Part shown: in pieces, positions 51,032 through 60,015 of the stretch | How positions within the stretch are numbered: position 1 is the first letter of the stretch | Layout: each line of letters starts with the position of its first letter | Assembly: GCF_007896435.1 (NCBI RefSeq) | Contig: NZ_VCBL01000004.1 | Span: forward strand, 62,001-126,000 | Source: Rummeliibacillus suwonensis | Lineage (GTDB): Bacteria > Bacillota > Bacilli > Bacillales_A > Planococcaceae | Length of the DNA: 64,000 bases | Direction of reading: 5' to 3' | Made by a program: the position numbers and the translations under genes | Notes under the pieces: model-generated | Seen by the model: the letters and a program-made list of their open reading frames with translations, nothing else | What the model was told of the DNA's origin: nothing | The model's database searches: none

Positions 51032-52618
51032 ATGCAATATACTCTAAAGGATGTCTTATCAAATAAACTATTTTCTTCTGCCAAATTATTATCAGCAAAC
51101 AAAATCGTTTCTTCCCAACTCGTTGAATCTGTTTCAGTAATGGAAATTCCTGTTGAAGATTTTGTAAGAAAAAATGAGTTTGTTTTAACAACCGCTATTG
51201 GTTGTGATGGTAGTCCAGATTTGTTTCTTAATTATGTTAAAGATATATATACTTCTGGCGCAGCTGCAATGGGTGTAGCAATTGGTAGACATGTTCAATC
51301 TATTCCAAAAGATATTATTGAGTTTTGTAATAAAAAAAACTTTCCAATCATTGAACTCCCTTGGGAAATACGTTTCTCTGATATCACCAAAACGATATTA
51401 GAACAAATTAACCACTGGGAACAAACTTCTATAATACAAGCAGATAATATTCAAAGAGAACTTCTCAGACTATACTTAGAACATCAATCTTTTGAAAAGG
51501 CCGTACATTATTTAATGAAAGAATTCCAAATGGATGTTGAATTGACCTATGATGAAGTTTTTCAAGACTTACATGATCATGGAAAAAGTATTTCTTTAGA
51601 TAAAGAGGAACCCTCCATCATACGTTTTCATGATGGTCATTTTATGCAAGTAGTTCCTATCCATCTTTCAAATAAAAATCATTGTTTTGTTTTGATTAAA
51701 TCAAAAAAACTAAATACTCCCCCTATCCCTTGGCTCGTATTAAATCAGTCCTCTACAATCCTAACTTTATGGATTCAAAAAGAGCTTACCTTGTTAAATA
51801 ATAAGCAAAAAGAGCTGAAGGAATTTCTTAAATGTCTATTGAATGGGAACTGGGGTGATAAAGAAGATTTTATCCATAGAGGAGAGCAGTTAGGATATAA
51901 TATGAACCTTTCTTACGTTTGCATTGTTGGACATCCTGAAAAACCCGAAGAATTTTACAGTATTCATCGAGAAAATATTGATAATCATTTTCCTAAAATT
52001 TTCAGACAATCATTTTCCGAATTAATTGAATCTTCTTCCAAAAAACTGAATAGACAGATTATTTATACATTTCAAAGAGATAGTATTGTTATATTTTTAG
52101 AATGTAATACTATAGAATCCAGTCGTAATGCAAACCATCTATTAGATATGATTGATGCAAAAGTAGAACAAAAGAAAATACCTGCTATCTCCTGGGGAAT
52201 TGGTGAAAATCATGCAGGCAAATTAACATTTCATTTAAGCTATAAAAATGCGAGAACGGCTTTAGAAATTGGTCGAAGTCATAAAGGAGTTGGATCAAGA
52301 AGTACTTTTGCAAGTACAGGTATTTACCAATTATTAATCTCCCTTTCTAATAACACGTTTGCAACAGAACTCATGCATTCAACAATTGGTGCAATTATAA
52401 CGTATGACCGTAACAATGGACTTGACCTGTTACATACACTCTCTTCCTATATCTATCATCAAGGGAATGTAAGCCAAACAGCAAGGGCACTTTCACTGCA
52501 TCGCCAATCATTATTATATCGTTTGCGTAAAATTGAATCTCTAACAAATCGTTCTTTAAATGATCCTGATGATATTTTTTTATTGCAATTTTGTTTAAAA
52601 TTATGGACAGTACGATAA
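51032..52618 (+). CDS. PucR family transcriptional regulator
   Basis: A 528-residue regulator. The N-terminal PucR domain covers about residues 1-130 (TLKDVLSNKLFSSAKLLSAN, ENEFVLTTAIG-like segment, then FPIIELPWEIRF). A GGDEF-related CdaR middle part follows, and the C-terminal helix-turn-helix is GNVSQTARALSLHRQSLLYRLRKIESLTNRSLNDPDDIFLLQ. The ATG at 51032 follows a run of G at good spacing; an upstream in-frame start lies inside eutB. Known proteobacterial ectoine regulators (EnuR) are MocR-type, so this would be a different control protein. The effector is unknown. Confidence 0.9.
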   Translation: MQYTLKDVLSNKLFSSAKLLSANKIVSSQLVESVSVMEIPVEDFVRKNEFVLTTAIGCDGSPDLFLNYVKDIYTSGAAAMGVAIGRHVQSIPKDIIEFCNKKNFPIIELPWEIRFSDITKTILEQINHWEQTSIIQADNIQRELLRLYLEHQSFEKAVHYLMKEFQMDVELTYDEVFQDLHDHGKSISLDKEEPSIIRFHDGHFMQVVPIHLSNKNHCFVLIKSKKLNTPPIPWLVLNQSSTILTLWIQKELTLLNNKQKELKEFLKCLLNGNWGDKEDFIHRGEQLGYNMNLSYVCIVGHPEKPEEFYSIHRENIDNHFPKIFRQSFSELIESSSKKLNRQIIYTFQRDSIVIFLECNTIESSRNANHLLDMIDAKVEQKKIPAISWGIGENHAGKLTFHLSYKNARTALEIGRSHKGVGSRSTFASTGIYQLLISLSNNTFATELMHSTIGAIITYDRNNGLDLLHTLSSYIYHQGNVSQTARALSLHRQSLLYRLRKIESLTNRSLNDPDDIFLLQFCLKLWTVR

Positions 52619-52628
52619 AGACTCTAAA

Positions 52629-52691
52629 GGAAGATTGTCCCCTAATAGATTTAGAACATCGCAGTTGATACTAATTGGACAGTCTTCCTAA
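52629..52691 (+). terminator. Hairpin after the pucR-type gene
   Basis: GGAAGATTGTCC pairs with GGACAGTCTTCC with a 38-nt loop region, 10 bp after the stop. No T run follows, so it is a weak terminator or an RNA 3' end. Confidence 0.4.
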
Positions 52692-52824
52692 AGTCATTTG
52701 CATTTTTAAGTAATATATATCTGCTTAGTAGCATCTCATCTATTTGAAAATTTTGCATAATTACAATCTGTATGAGTAGAGAAATCGTTCATATACACAT
52801 TATTTTTTCTGTTATATAAAATAA

Positions 52825-52862
52825 AAACCGTGAATACACACTACATGTACTCACAGTTTCAA
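52825..52862 (-). terminator. Terminator of the 438-residue protein gene
   Basis: On the minus strand AAACTGTGAGTACA pairs with TGTATTCACGGTTT and is followed by TTATTTTA, about 25 bp after the stop at 52887. Confidence 0.65.
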
Positions 52863-52886
52863 TTTGAAAAATCTTTCTAATATAAG

Positions 52887-54203
52887 CTATTCAACTATTT
52901 TTGCTGTAAAAATCATAGATGGCTGAGCTATTATCTTTTCAATAAACAGGTTCCAATCCTCTATCATCGTATTAAAATGAAAGACATCTGGCTTGCCTGC
53001 GGGATAAGTGATGGATTCTGCATCTTCGTAGAACTCATTCCAATCATTTTGTTTTTGATAACGTTCAAGTGGACTTCCTATTTCTACTTTTTTCTGAAAA
53101 GCAGCAAATGCGGCAGGTATCACTTCTAGGAAAATGGCCTCGATGTTTTCTTTTCGAGTTTGACTGCGCATTTTACTCGCCCAATCTAGGACAACCGCTC
53201 CATCCAATTTTGCATACTTCTTATTTTGACGCGTATAAGGATAATGTTTGGCTTCTTCCTGGCGCTTATTAATATCTTCTATTTTATAAGTAGTAAAAGA
53301 TTGATAAACTTTCAACAGTTTCTCTTTTAGATTTGGAGACAAACCATCTTTACGTGATAAAACTTCTAATTTCATACCTAAATAACCTAATTCGATTCCT
53401 AACTGTTCTTCACTAATAGCCGTTGATTTTTGATAAATGAGCCATTTATGGGCAGATTGATAAAAAGCTCCTGCTGCCGCTAGATCAAGTGGCGTATATA
53501 AACCTTCCGGCACATAAATACATTGTGTATAAATCTTTGAAACAGCTAACCGTAGAATATCTCCCATAAAATACGAATCCCGTTCGAGCCATTCATCTTT
53601 TGTACCTTTAATATTGGCATAGTCTGGATTAATACTGATAAATTGTTCATATTGCTGTATTTTACGTTCATATAAGCCTTTAATCGATTGGCGTATCAGT
53701 TCTTTTTCTCCAGCAATCTCGTTCAGCTCAAAGAATGTGCCAACTGTATCTACATAAGCATTAGAAAGTCGAGCAAATCCGCGTCCTAAAATATTATGCA
53801 ATTTTTCAAGTTGCACAATTTTTTCTTTCCCCTCAAAATCGCGATCAATCCGCGCCTTATACGTAATATATTCAGATGCCAAATAGTTAATATGCTCACT
53901 AATGGCAGCTATCCTTTCAAAGGACACACCACCTCTCGCACTAACATTAAATTCAACCATCTTCCAAAATATTTCTTTTGGTAAACCATTTGATTCAATT
54001 TCTTTCTTTGTTAGCGCTTGTACCTTCATCCACTTATTTGCAGAAAAATGTTGAGGTATTCTCTTTTCAATATCTATTTTATATTGTTCTTTTAATTTCC
54101 CTATTATCTCAAAAAATTTACTATGTGAATTTGTTTTGTCATTTTCAATATCATAGTTATCGAATGATACCGAAGATAAAGGCCAATTCTCATAATTCTT
54201 CAT
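52887..54203 (-). CDS. Unidentified 438-residue protein
   Basis: A soluble, mostly helical, charged protein that I do not recognise. No signal peptide, membrane helix or known catalytic motif is seen. Notable segments are WPLSSVSFDNYDIEND at the N-terminus, EFNVSARGGVSFERIAAISEHINYL, GLYTPLDLAAAGAFYQSAHKWLIYQ and the C-terminal VFHFNTMIEDWNLFIEKI. The ATG at 54203 lies after AAAAAGGTT. It is monocistronic, between the ectoine island and a family-3 repeat that starts about 23 bp upstream of the start, so the repeat may carry or disturb its promoter. Confidence 0.75.
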   Translation of the reverse strand: MKNYENWPLSSVSFDNYDIENDKTNSHSKFFEIIGKLKEQYKIDIEKRIPQHFSANKWMKVQALTKKEIESNGLPKEIFWKMVEFNVSARGGVSFERIAAISEHINYLASEYITYKARIDRDFEGKEKIVQLEKLHNILGRGFARLSNAYVDTVGTFFELNEIAGEKELIRQSIKGLYERKIQQYEQFISINPDYANIKGTKDEWLERDSYFMGDILRLAVSKIYTQCIYVPEGLYTPLDLAAAGAFYQSAHKWLIYQKSTAISEEQLGIELGYLGMKLEVLSRKDGLSPNLKEKLLKVYQSFTTYKIEDINKRQEEAKHYPYTRQNKKYAKLDGAVVLDWASKMRSQTRKENIEAIFLEVIPAAFAAFQKKVEIGSPLERYQKQNDWNEFYEDAESITYPAGKPDVFHFNTMIEDWNLFIEKIIAQPSMIFTAKIVE

Positions 54204-54225
54204 AACCTTTTTAGGGGCCCCCTTT

Positions 54226-54439
54226 ATAAAGTGAAACTTTAATCAGTGGGGGTTTTCTTCATCCCCACTGAGCTAGAGGAACTCAGATTAAAAGCACCAT
54301 GTCCTGCGGCAACACCTGAGTGACCAACATCTTGTTGGCCCGAACCAATCGGGCGCATGCGGCAGTTGATCTCCCCCTACCTTCTTTACTTTCGCTGAAT
54401 TTTGAGGCGGGAGTATTACTGCCGTTAAGGCGGGATAAA
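54226..54439 (+). repeat. Family-3 repeat with module A
   Basis: ATAAAGTGAAAC, left hairpin around CAGTGGGGGTTTTCTTCATC, module A at about 54280-54343 (outer CTCAG/CTGAG, second hairpin CCAACATCTTGTTGG), AACCAATCGGGC, and right end GGCGGGATAAA. Several module-A stem positions have decayed. Confidence 0.8.
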
Positions 54440-54910
54440 AGTTACAGACCAAATTGAATGTTATGACGATTAAAATCGTTATGCCTATTCTATCAATAAT
54501 TATTACATGAAACTAGAGAATTTTTTATTTTTATACTAAAAAACAAGCAAATTTCACAGTTTTTCAACTATTTTGTTGGTCATGCTATATATAGCACAAT
54601 ACAAAGCTACATAAAATTCCAGAAAATTCGTTCTAATCTAAGTAGATTCCACCCCATGAGGCTCTTCTTCATCCGCACTGGATGTTTTGCGCCAATTAGA
54701 CTTTCACAGGCCGTCACTTATTCTTTTTGAAGCAATGAGCTTACGGCAGAAAAAAGACACAGATGTCCTCCTTTTATGGGCAAACCACCATAAAATTCCA
54801 TCTTCATGGTTTTTCATGCTTCAATTCCATTCTAAAAAGTAGAGATAAGCAAATTCTTTTCTTACTAATGAGTTAAAAGATTATTGTAGAAGAAAATTTT
54901 TTAGACAGTG
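54440..54910. other. Intergenic region with a degenerate family-3 copy
   Basis: No gene. At about 54638-54755 the order of left hairpin (CTTCTTCATCCGCACTGGATG), GCCAATTAGAC and ACAGGCC resembles family 3 in decayed form. Confidence 0.4.
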
Positions 54911-55579
54911 CTAATAACCATACTTTTTCAATAAATACTCGATTTCTTTATAGCCTAACTTTTCTGCATGTTCGATCGGTGTAACGTCGTCCTTATCAGC
55001 AATATTTGGATTAGCTTTATGTTGCAATAATAATTGGACACATTGTTGATAGTTTTTACTACCATCGCCTAAAATGATCGCTTCCAATAATGCTGTCCAT
55101 CCCAAATTGTTGATATGATTGACATCTACTTTGGTTTCATTTAATAACCAACGTAAGGCTTCAACATTGCCATGTTCAGCAGCTGATATCAATGCTGTAT
55201 TACCATAGCGATTCGTGATGTTTGGATCAGCACCAGCCTTAGTCGTTAATTTTAGAATGTCCCAATAACCTTCTGCTGCTGCATATAGAAAAGGTGTATT
55301 TTGCATATCATCAGGAATATTGACATCGGCACCATTAGAGATTAGCACTTTGGCAATTTCTATATCATTATTATACGTGGCAATCATAAGAGGCGTACGG
55401 CCCCTATCATTATGCTGATCTAAATTTTCACCTAATCGAATCAATTTTTTTACTGCATGTAAATCCTGTTGATGAACAGCATTCAATAACGTTTGTTTGG
55501 CATCTTTGTTTTTTGTATATCCAACTAACGCAAAGCCTAAAGACAATGCGATCATTGCAGCTTTATGACTTTTTTTCAT
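54911..55579 (-). CDS. Ankyrin repeat protein
   Basis: A 222-residue protein with about five ankyrin repeats, seen in RGRTPLMIATYNNDIEIAKVLISNGADVN, QNTPFLYAAAEGYWDILKL, GNTALISAAEHGNVEALRWLL, GWTALLEAIILGD and DVTPIEHAEKLG. The N-terminus MKKSHKAAMIALSLGFALVGY could be a membrane anchor or signal peptide; no lipobox is present. Ankyrin repeats mediate protein contacts; the partner is unknown. It is 33 bp downstream of the NAD(P)-binding protein gene and may share its transcript. Confidence 0.87.
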   Translation of the reverse strand: MKKSHKAAMIALSLGFALVGYTKNKDAKQTLLNAVHQQDLHAVKKLIRLGENLDQHNDRGRTPLMIATYNNDIEIAKVLISNGADVNIPDDMQNTPFLYAAAEGYWDILKLTTKAGADPNITNRYGNTALISAAEHGNVEALRWLLNETKVDVNHINNLGWTALLEAIILGDGSKNYQQCVQLLLQHKANPNIADKDDVTPIEHAEKLGYKEIEYLLKKYGY

Positions 55580-55612
55580 GTGTTTCCCTCATTCCCCATC
55601 TGCTTTAGTCCA

Positions 55613-56230
55613 TTAATATGCAAGCCCTACTCTTATTTGTAAAAATTGTTTCTTGAAACATTCCTCATAAGCAAATTTGGCAGTATCACCTACAGTAATT
55701 TTTTCTCCGTTTAAAGGTAGTTGATTTTTTTCTATTCTGTATATTCCTGTTGCTTCCCCATCCGGTAAATAGGTTGGACATATAATCGTCCATTCTAAAT
55801 CCGATTCCTTTAACATTTGAAATGCTTTCGCATGCTCTTCTGCAGCAAATGTCTTTTTTTGCCTTGATTCATTTGTTTGAAACCGAAATTTTCCCGGTTC
55901 TCTGCGGCTATTTAAAATTCCTGCCGTGCCTATAGTGACGATTCTTTTTATATGATGTTTCTTCATAGACGAAATAATATGCGGCATACCTTCTGATAAG
56001 GTAGTTGTGTGACAAACACCAAGTGTACTAATCACCATATCGGCATCATCAATTGTTTTTTCAACATCATTGTTATGCAAAACATTTCCCTTTATAATGG
56101 TTAAATGCTCATTTTCATATAATTTTGTTGGGATACGAACAAGTGCTTTTACATCATACCCGTCTTGTAATGCCAGCCGAACAATTTCCCCGCCAACTCT
56201 TCCCGTTGCTCCGAAAATAGCTAGCCTCAT
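55613..56230 (-). CDS. NAD(P)-binding protein, NmrA/atypical SDR family
   Basis: A 205-residue protein with the dinucleotide motif AIFGATGRVGGEIVRLA at its N-terminus, followed by ALVRIPTKLY, DDADMVISTLGVCHTT and RIVTIGTAGILN, as in YwnB/NmrA-like reductases or redox sensors. The terminal GDTAKFAYEE fits the same group. The substrate is unknown. The ATG at 56230 has GGAAGGGG-like sequence upstream. It probably shares a transcript with the ankyrin gene. Confidence 0.87.
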   Translation of the reverse strand: MRLAIFGATGRVGGEIVRLALQDGYDVKALVRIPTKLYENEHLTIIKGNVLHNNDVEKTIDDADMVISTLGVCHTTTLSEGMPHIISSMKKHHIKRIVTIGTAGILNSRREPGKFRFQTNESRQKKTFAAEEHAKAFQMLKESDLEWTIICPTYLPDGEATGIYRIEKNQLPLNGEKITVGDTAKFAYEECFKKQFLQIRVGLAY

Positions 56231-56375
56231 CTATAATTTCCCCTTCCAGCTTCTTTCTAATCATTATTTTATCATTTGATATTTTGGCTACAAAGAAAAG
56301 AACGTATAAACTACGGTCTATATTACTGTGGAATCCATTATGTACACATGTTAAATGTACCAACCAAATATCAAA

Positions 56376-56532
56376 ATAAAGTAAAACTCCATCCGTGGGG
56401 GTTTTCTTCATCCCCCACGGATGGTTAGCTGAACCAATCGGACTTTTACGGGCAGTTCATCCCCCATCTATCTTTCTCGTTTCTCTCTATATCTTGAGAT
56501 GGGGGTCTTACTGCCCGTTAAAGCGGGATAAA
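56376..56532 (+). repeat. Family-3 repeat without module A
   Basis: The best preserved short copy. Left hairpin CCATCCGTGGGGG with CCCCCACGGATGG; then AACCAATCGGAC; then a long right stem CGGGCAGT with ACTGCCCG enclosing ATCCCCCATCT with AGATGGGGG; right end GCGGGATAA. It shows where module A is inserted in the copies at 37287, 54226 and 63175. Confidence 0.85.
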
Positions 56533-57126
56533 GCATAGCTAACGTGGAAACGCTTTCTGATATGGGGATAGGCATACTTTTGCGTAACCGTGTGAAATAT
56601 TTTCAGCAATCCTAAAGACGTTTGTTCATTCCCCTAAACGCTTGTAATCCCTTTAAACTATTTGAAAATATGACGACTAACATAACGACCCCAAAAAGAG
56701 TGAAGAAATTTTTGTGAAGATAAAGTGAATCTCCAGACAATGAGAATTTTCTTCCTCATTGTATATGAGTTGAAACGATTGGACTGGGCTTTTCCACCCA
56801 CTTATCCTCCTGCTTTCTGTTTGGTCTTGAAGTAGGAATCCTGACTGTCTATTAATAAAGAAAATAAAAAATACTTGAACTATCTATTTAAATTATACAT
56901 TATTCTCTTCTAGTTTATATTTAAATGCCCTATAAAGCTTATAATTTCTTCGTTATTATTTTGATTATCGTCATAAAATTGTTACAAAGAAAATGGCATA
57001 CTATCCTGTTGGGGGCATTTATACAAATTTCAATAACAACATACTATAAACTTGGGCATAAGCACAAATTACTGCTGGCTTTGCTTACTAAACAGAAACT
57101 CCTAAATGCGCAAGGCAAAATGGCAT
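56533..57126. other. Intergenic region with a decayed family-3 copy
   Basis: At about 56719-56860 the order ATAAAGTGAATC, TTTTCTTCCTCATTG, AACGATTGGAC and a pyrimidine-rich right arm is that of family 3. A 67-codon frame at 56925-57128 is hydrophobic but has no ribosome binding site and overlaps the terminator of the M48 gene, so I do not call it. Confidence 0.45.
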
Positions 57127-57170
57127 AAAAAAACTGCTCATGAGTTGCATCAAGAACTCATGAACAGCTT
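57127..57170 (-). terminator. Terminator of the M48 protease gene
   Basis: On the minus strand CTGTTCATGAGTT (57155-57167) pairs with AACTCATGAGCAG (57134-57146) and is followed by seven T. Confidence 0.85.
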
Positions 57171-57173
57171 GCC

Positions 57174-58472
57174 TTATTTTCCTTTCTTTCTCTCTTCCTT
57201 TTTCTCTTGTTCTATATTTGGGTTATCCTTATAAACGCTATATATTCTTTCCAGCATCGGAGGATGTGTATAACGGAACCATTTTACAAGTATTGGCGGA
57301 TTGACTTCACTTAATCCTGCCTTCGTTAACTTTTGGAAGGAAGACACAGCTGCCGCATGATCTCCTGTCAACTTGATGGCATACTGATCCGCCCTAGATT
57401 CCTGATACCTTGAAAAATAGTTGGTTAATGGGCTCGCTGCAAATAGTAAAAACGAGGTAATGAGTAAGAATAACGGGATCGAACCAATATCGCCTAGTTT
57501 TTTGATTTTTAATACTTGGCCATAACGCGTGATTATCCAGCGCATGATTTTAGAAGTTAACCACAAACCAATGAATGTTAATAATATATAGCCAGCCATT
57601 CCAAAGTAAATATGTTTTTCAACATAATGCCCCATTTCGTGTGCCATGATAAATAGAATTTCCTTATCTGTTAAACGGTTCAATGTCGTATCCCAAAGCA
57701 CTATTCGTGAATTGCTGCCGATACCTGTAACATAAGCATTGAGGGCGTTCGTCTTTTCAGCCATATTCACTTCATATACATGGTCTGAAGGAATTTTCGC
57801 TTGGTCAGCTAACGCCAGAATTTTTGCTTCTAATTCTTTATTTTGTAATGGATAAAAATCATTATATAATGGATCAATAATAACTGGTTGTACAAACATG
57901 ACAAAAATAGAGAAAGGAATTGATAACAACCAAGTGTAGAACCACCACTTCTTCTCACTTTTTTTCATAAGTCCATAAATAACTGACATCACAACAATCG
58001 ACATGACATAATTAACGCCAAGGTCGACTAGACCATCCCTCATCCAGGATGGAAAAGTTTGTGTACTAATTCCATAGTCTTTACTTAAATAATATTTATA
58101 ATATTCCAAAGGCCACAACACGATATACATCAGTAAAGACAGCCAAAATACATATATGATAGTTTGAAAAAGCGTTGTTTTAGCCCGTAAAGTGGCCTTT
58201 TTTTCAAATAGCCGAGAAATCCCTAAAAGTAAAATGAAAGCATAAATCAGCCATTCGAGTGGTGTTGCGACAAAGAAAAGAAAATTTCTAATTTTTGAAA
58301 AATCCTCACTTAATAATAACTCATGTGGACTCATAAACACCGCCGGATCTGCAACGGTTCCTTTTAATACTTCTGGAATATCGCCGCTTCCACTATGGAA
58401 AATATAAAAGTACATTCCTACAGCATAAACTCCAAATAACATAAGAGTTATTATGCCTATTTTTTTTGCCAT
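57174..58472 (-). CDS. M48 family metallopeptidase (Ste24-like, YhfN-like)
   Basis: A 432-residue integral membrane protease with about seven transmembrane helices. The zinc motif HEMGH is in IMAHEMGHYVEKHIYFG, and a third zinc ligand is expected in SRADQYAIKLTGDHAAA. N-terminal GIITLMLFGVYAVGMYFY and the region VEVNMAEKTNALNAYVTGIG fit the CAAX-protease/Ste24 class; B. subtilis YhfN is the near relative. It probably clears membrane or short peptides. Monocistronic with a strong terminator. Confidence 0.9.
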   Translation of the reverse strand: MAKKIGIITLMLFGVYAVGMYFYIFHSGSGDIPEVLKGTVADPAVFMSPHELLLSEDFSKIRNFLFFVATPLEWLIYAFILLLGISRLFEKKATLRAKTTLFQTIIYVFWLSLLMYIVLWPLEYYKYYLSKDYGISTQTFPSWMRDGLVDLGVNYVMSIVVMSVIYGLMKKSEKKWWFYTWLLSIPFSIFVMFVQPVIIDPLYNDFYPLQNKELEAKILALADQAKIPSDHVYEVNMAEKTNALNAYVTGIGSNSRIVLWDTTLNRLTDKEILFIMAHEMGHYVEKHIYFGMAGYILLTFIGLWLTSKIMRWIITRYGQVLKIKKLGDIGSIPLFLLITSFLLFAASPLTNYFSRYQESRADQYAIKLTGDHAAAVSSFQKLTKAGLSEVNPPILVKWFRYTHPPMLERIYSVYKDNPNIEQEKKEERKKGK

Positions 58473-58555
58473 GTCATCTCCACCCTTGTTCAGTCTGTCC
58501 TATAGAATAGTGTAATCTTCAGAAAAAAATATAGAACTAATTTATTGCATAATGA

Positions 58556-59203
58556 TCAATATTGAAATTTCACTCTTAACACAGCATTAATCATAATAAG
58601 CCCTTGTTCAATTGGCGTGGTTACATTCTGAGCCGCCATAGCTGTTTTGTATAAAGCAGGCTCTACCATACTTTCTTCTACAATTTCAATAGGTTGGGGA
58701 GGCATATGTAAATGCATGGTCTCCGCTATAGTATTAGCTTTCATTTGCGCATTTTCGTAAGCTAGTATCAAAGCTCTCTGATAATAAAGGTCTGGATTTT
58801 CTATTTTAAATTGAACGCCTGACACACCATTTGCCCCATTTTTTACTGCCGTATCTATTACGATGCCCACTTGATTCATATTTCTTACTTTTACTTCAAT
58901 AGCGTTTGTTACTTCATATCCTCTAAAAAGTTGTTTTCCATCAATGTAATCATATTTTGGTGAAATCGTATAAGCGGCTGTCTGAATATCCTCTCGCTTC
59001 ACACCTAATGACAAAATCGACTGGATCACTCGATGAGCAGTTGTTGCATTTTCCTTTGTGGCCTTACTTACCTCCTGCCCCTTTGTCACTACCTCTACCT
59101 GCAGTTGAGCATAATTGGGAGCAGCTGCTACATTTCCACGACCCGTAACTGTTATGACACGCGTTGAGTCATATGGCAGTTGATGAACATTTTGATAATA
59201 CAC
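58556..59203 (-). CDS. SIMPL domain protein (DUF541)
   Basis: A 215-residue protein with the SIMPL wording: RVITVTGRGNVAAAPNYAQLQVEVVTKGQEVSKATKENATTAHRVIQSILSLGVKREDIQTAAYTISPKY, then ALILAYENAQMKANTIAE and the terminal LIMINAVLRVKFQY. No signal peptide is evident, unlike proteobacterial members. Function is unknown; family members are linked to oxidative or signalling roles. It lies 84 bp upstream of the M48 gene on the same strand. Confidence 0.87.
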   Translation of the reverse strand: MYYQNVHQLPYDSTRVITVTGRGNVAAAPNYAQLQVEVVTKGQEVSKATKENATTAHRVIQSILSLGVKREDIQTAAYTISPKYDYIDGKQLFRGYEVTNAIEVKVRNMNQVGIVIDTAVKNGANGVSGVQFKIENPDLYYQRALILAYENAQMKANTIAETMHLHMPPQPIEIVEESMVEPALYKTAMAAQNVTTPIEQGLIMINAVLRVKFQY

Positions 59204-59345
59204 AGGATTCCACCTTCCATATTGTTCATACTGCTTATCCTATGCTTTTTTCTATAAAAACTTGCCATTCAGGTCGTAATTGACTAAAAATAATGGATGC
59301 TAGAGTATTGTGACTTAACTTGGGTTCGACTTTGATGAAAGAGAT

Positions 59346-59736
59346 ATATTTTTACAGGAATGTTGATTATCCAATTTAATCCATAAAAATAGGGTAATTC
59401 GTTGATTTCCGCTCCGACTTGCTCGCTTTCCTGCGGGGCGAATGCTGGGGGCAACAGGATGTTGGTCACGGAGTCGTTGCCACAGGACGTGGCGCTCTTA
59501 GACTCCGTTCCTTAATCGCTACGCTGTGGGGTCTTCATCTATTCGCTTTTCCCGCGGGACATTGAATTGACTTCCTGAATCCACATCGCACGAAGGAAAT
59601 GTGCATGCATTTTCGAGGACTCGAGCAAGCCTCCGCTCCAATCTATATAAATGGTCCTAAAAATACAGGGGTTTTCAAAAATTACGCCAAACGGACACCC
59701 CTAATTTTTGTAAAATCAACACGCGTGACATTTTTA
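59346..59736 (-). mobile_element. Family-2 MITE-like element with 9-bp target duplication and modules A and B
   Basis: The element spans 59355-59727 (373 bp), inverted relative to the copy at 13811. Ends are CAGGAATGTTGATT and AATCAACACGCGTG. Flanks are ATATTTTTA (59346-59354) and ACATTTTTA (59728-59736), a 9-bp duplication with one later change. Module A lies at about 59447-59514 and module B at about 59558-59620. Confidence 0.9.
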
Positions 59737-59882
59737 TTTAAAATGAAACCTCACATAGTGAAGCGGTTTTCCACTACTTGAATCTATTGAGCCTTTCTTA
59801 GGCAAATTGATCACATACTTGCATTTTGAAATGGGCATCTTCCTTCACGATCATACGTGAAAAAAAGGACCGCTTGAAAGGC

Positions 59883-59918
59883 AAAAAGTACAATTCAGAT
59901 GCTGAATTGTACCCTTTT
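59883..59918 (-). terminator. Terminator of the MFS exporter gene
   Basis: GTACAATTCA pairs with TGAATTGTAC; on the minus strand the stem is followed by TTTTTG. It lies about 100 bp after the stop at 60016. Confidence 0.75.
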
Positions 59919-60015
59919 AAATGATCGACTTTCATTCTAAATCTGTTTTTTCCGCGGAGACTATCGCTTCCGCTTCGATCCTATCTAGCTTAAAATCATT
60001 ATCAATCATTTTTCC

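Noticed and set aside
56925-57128. 67-codon hydrophobic open reading frame
   Set aside because: No ribosome binding site and its end lies in the M48 terminator; composition follows AT-rich DNA.
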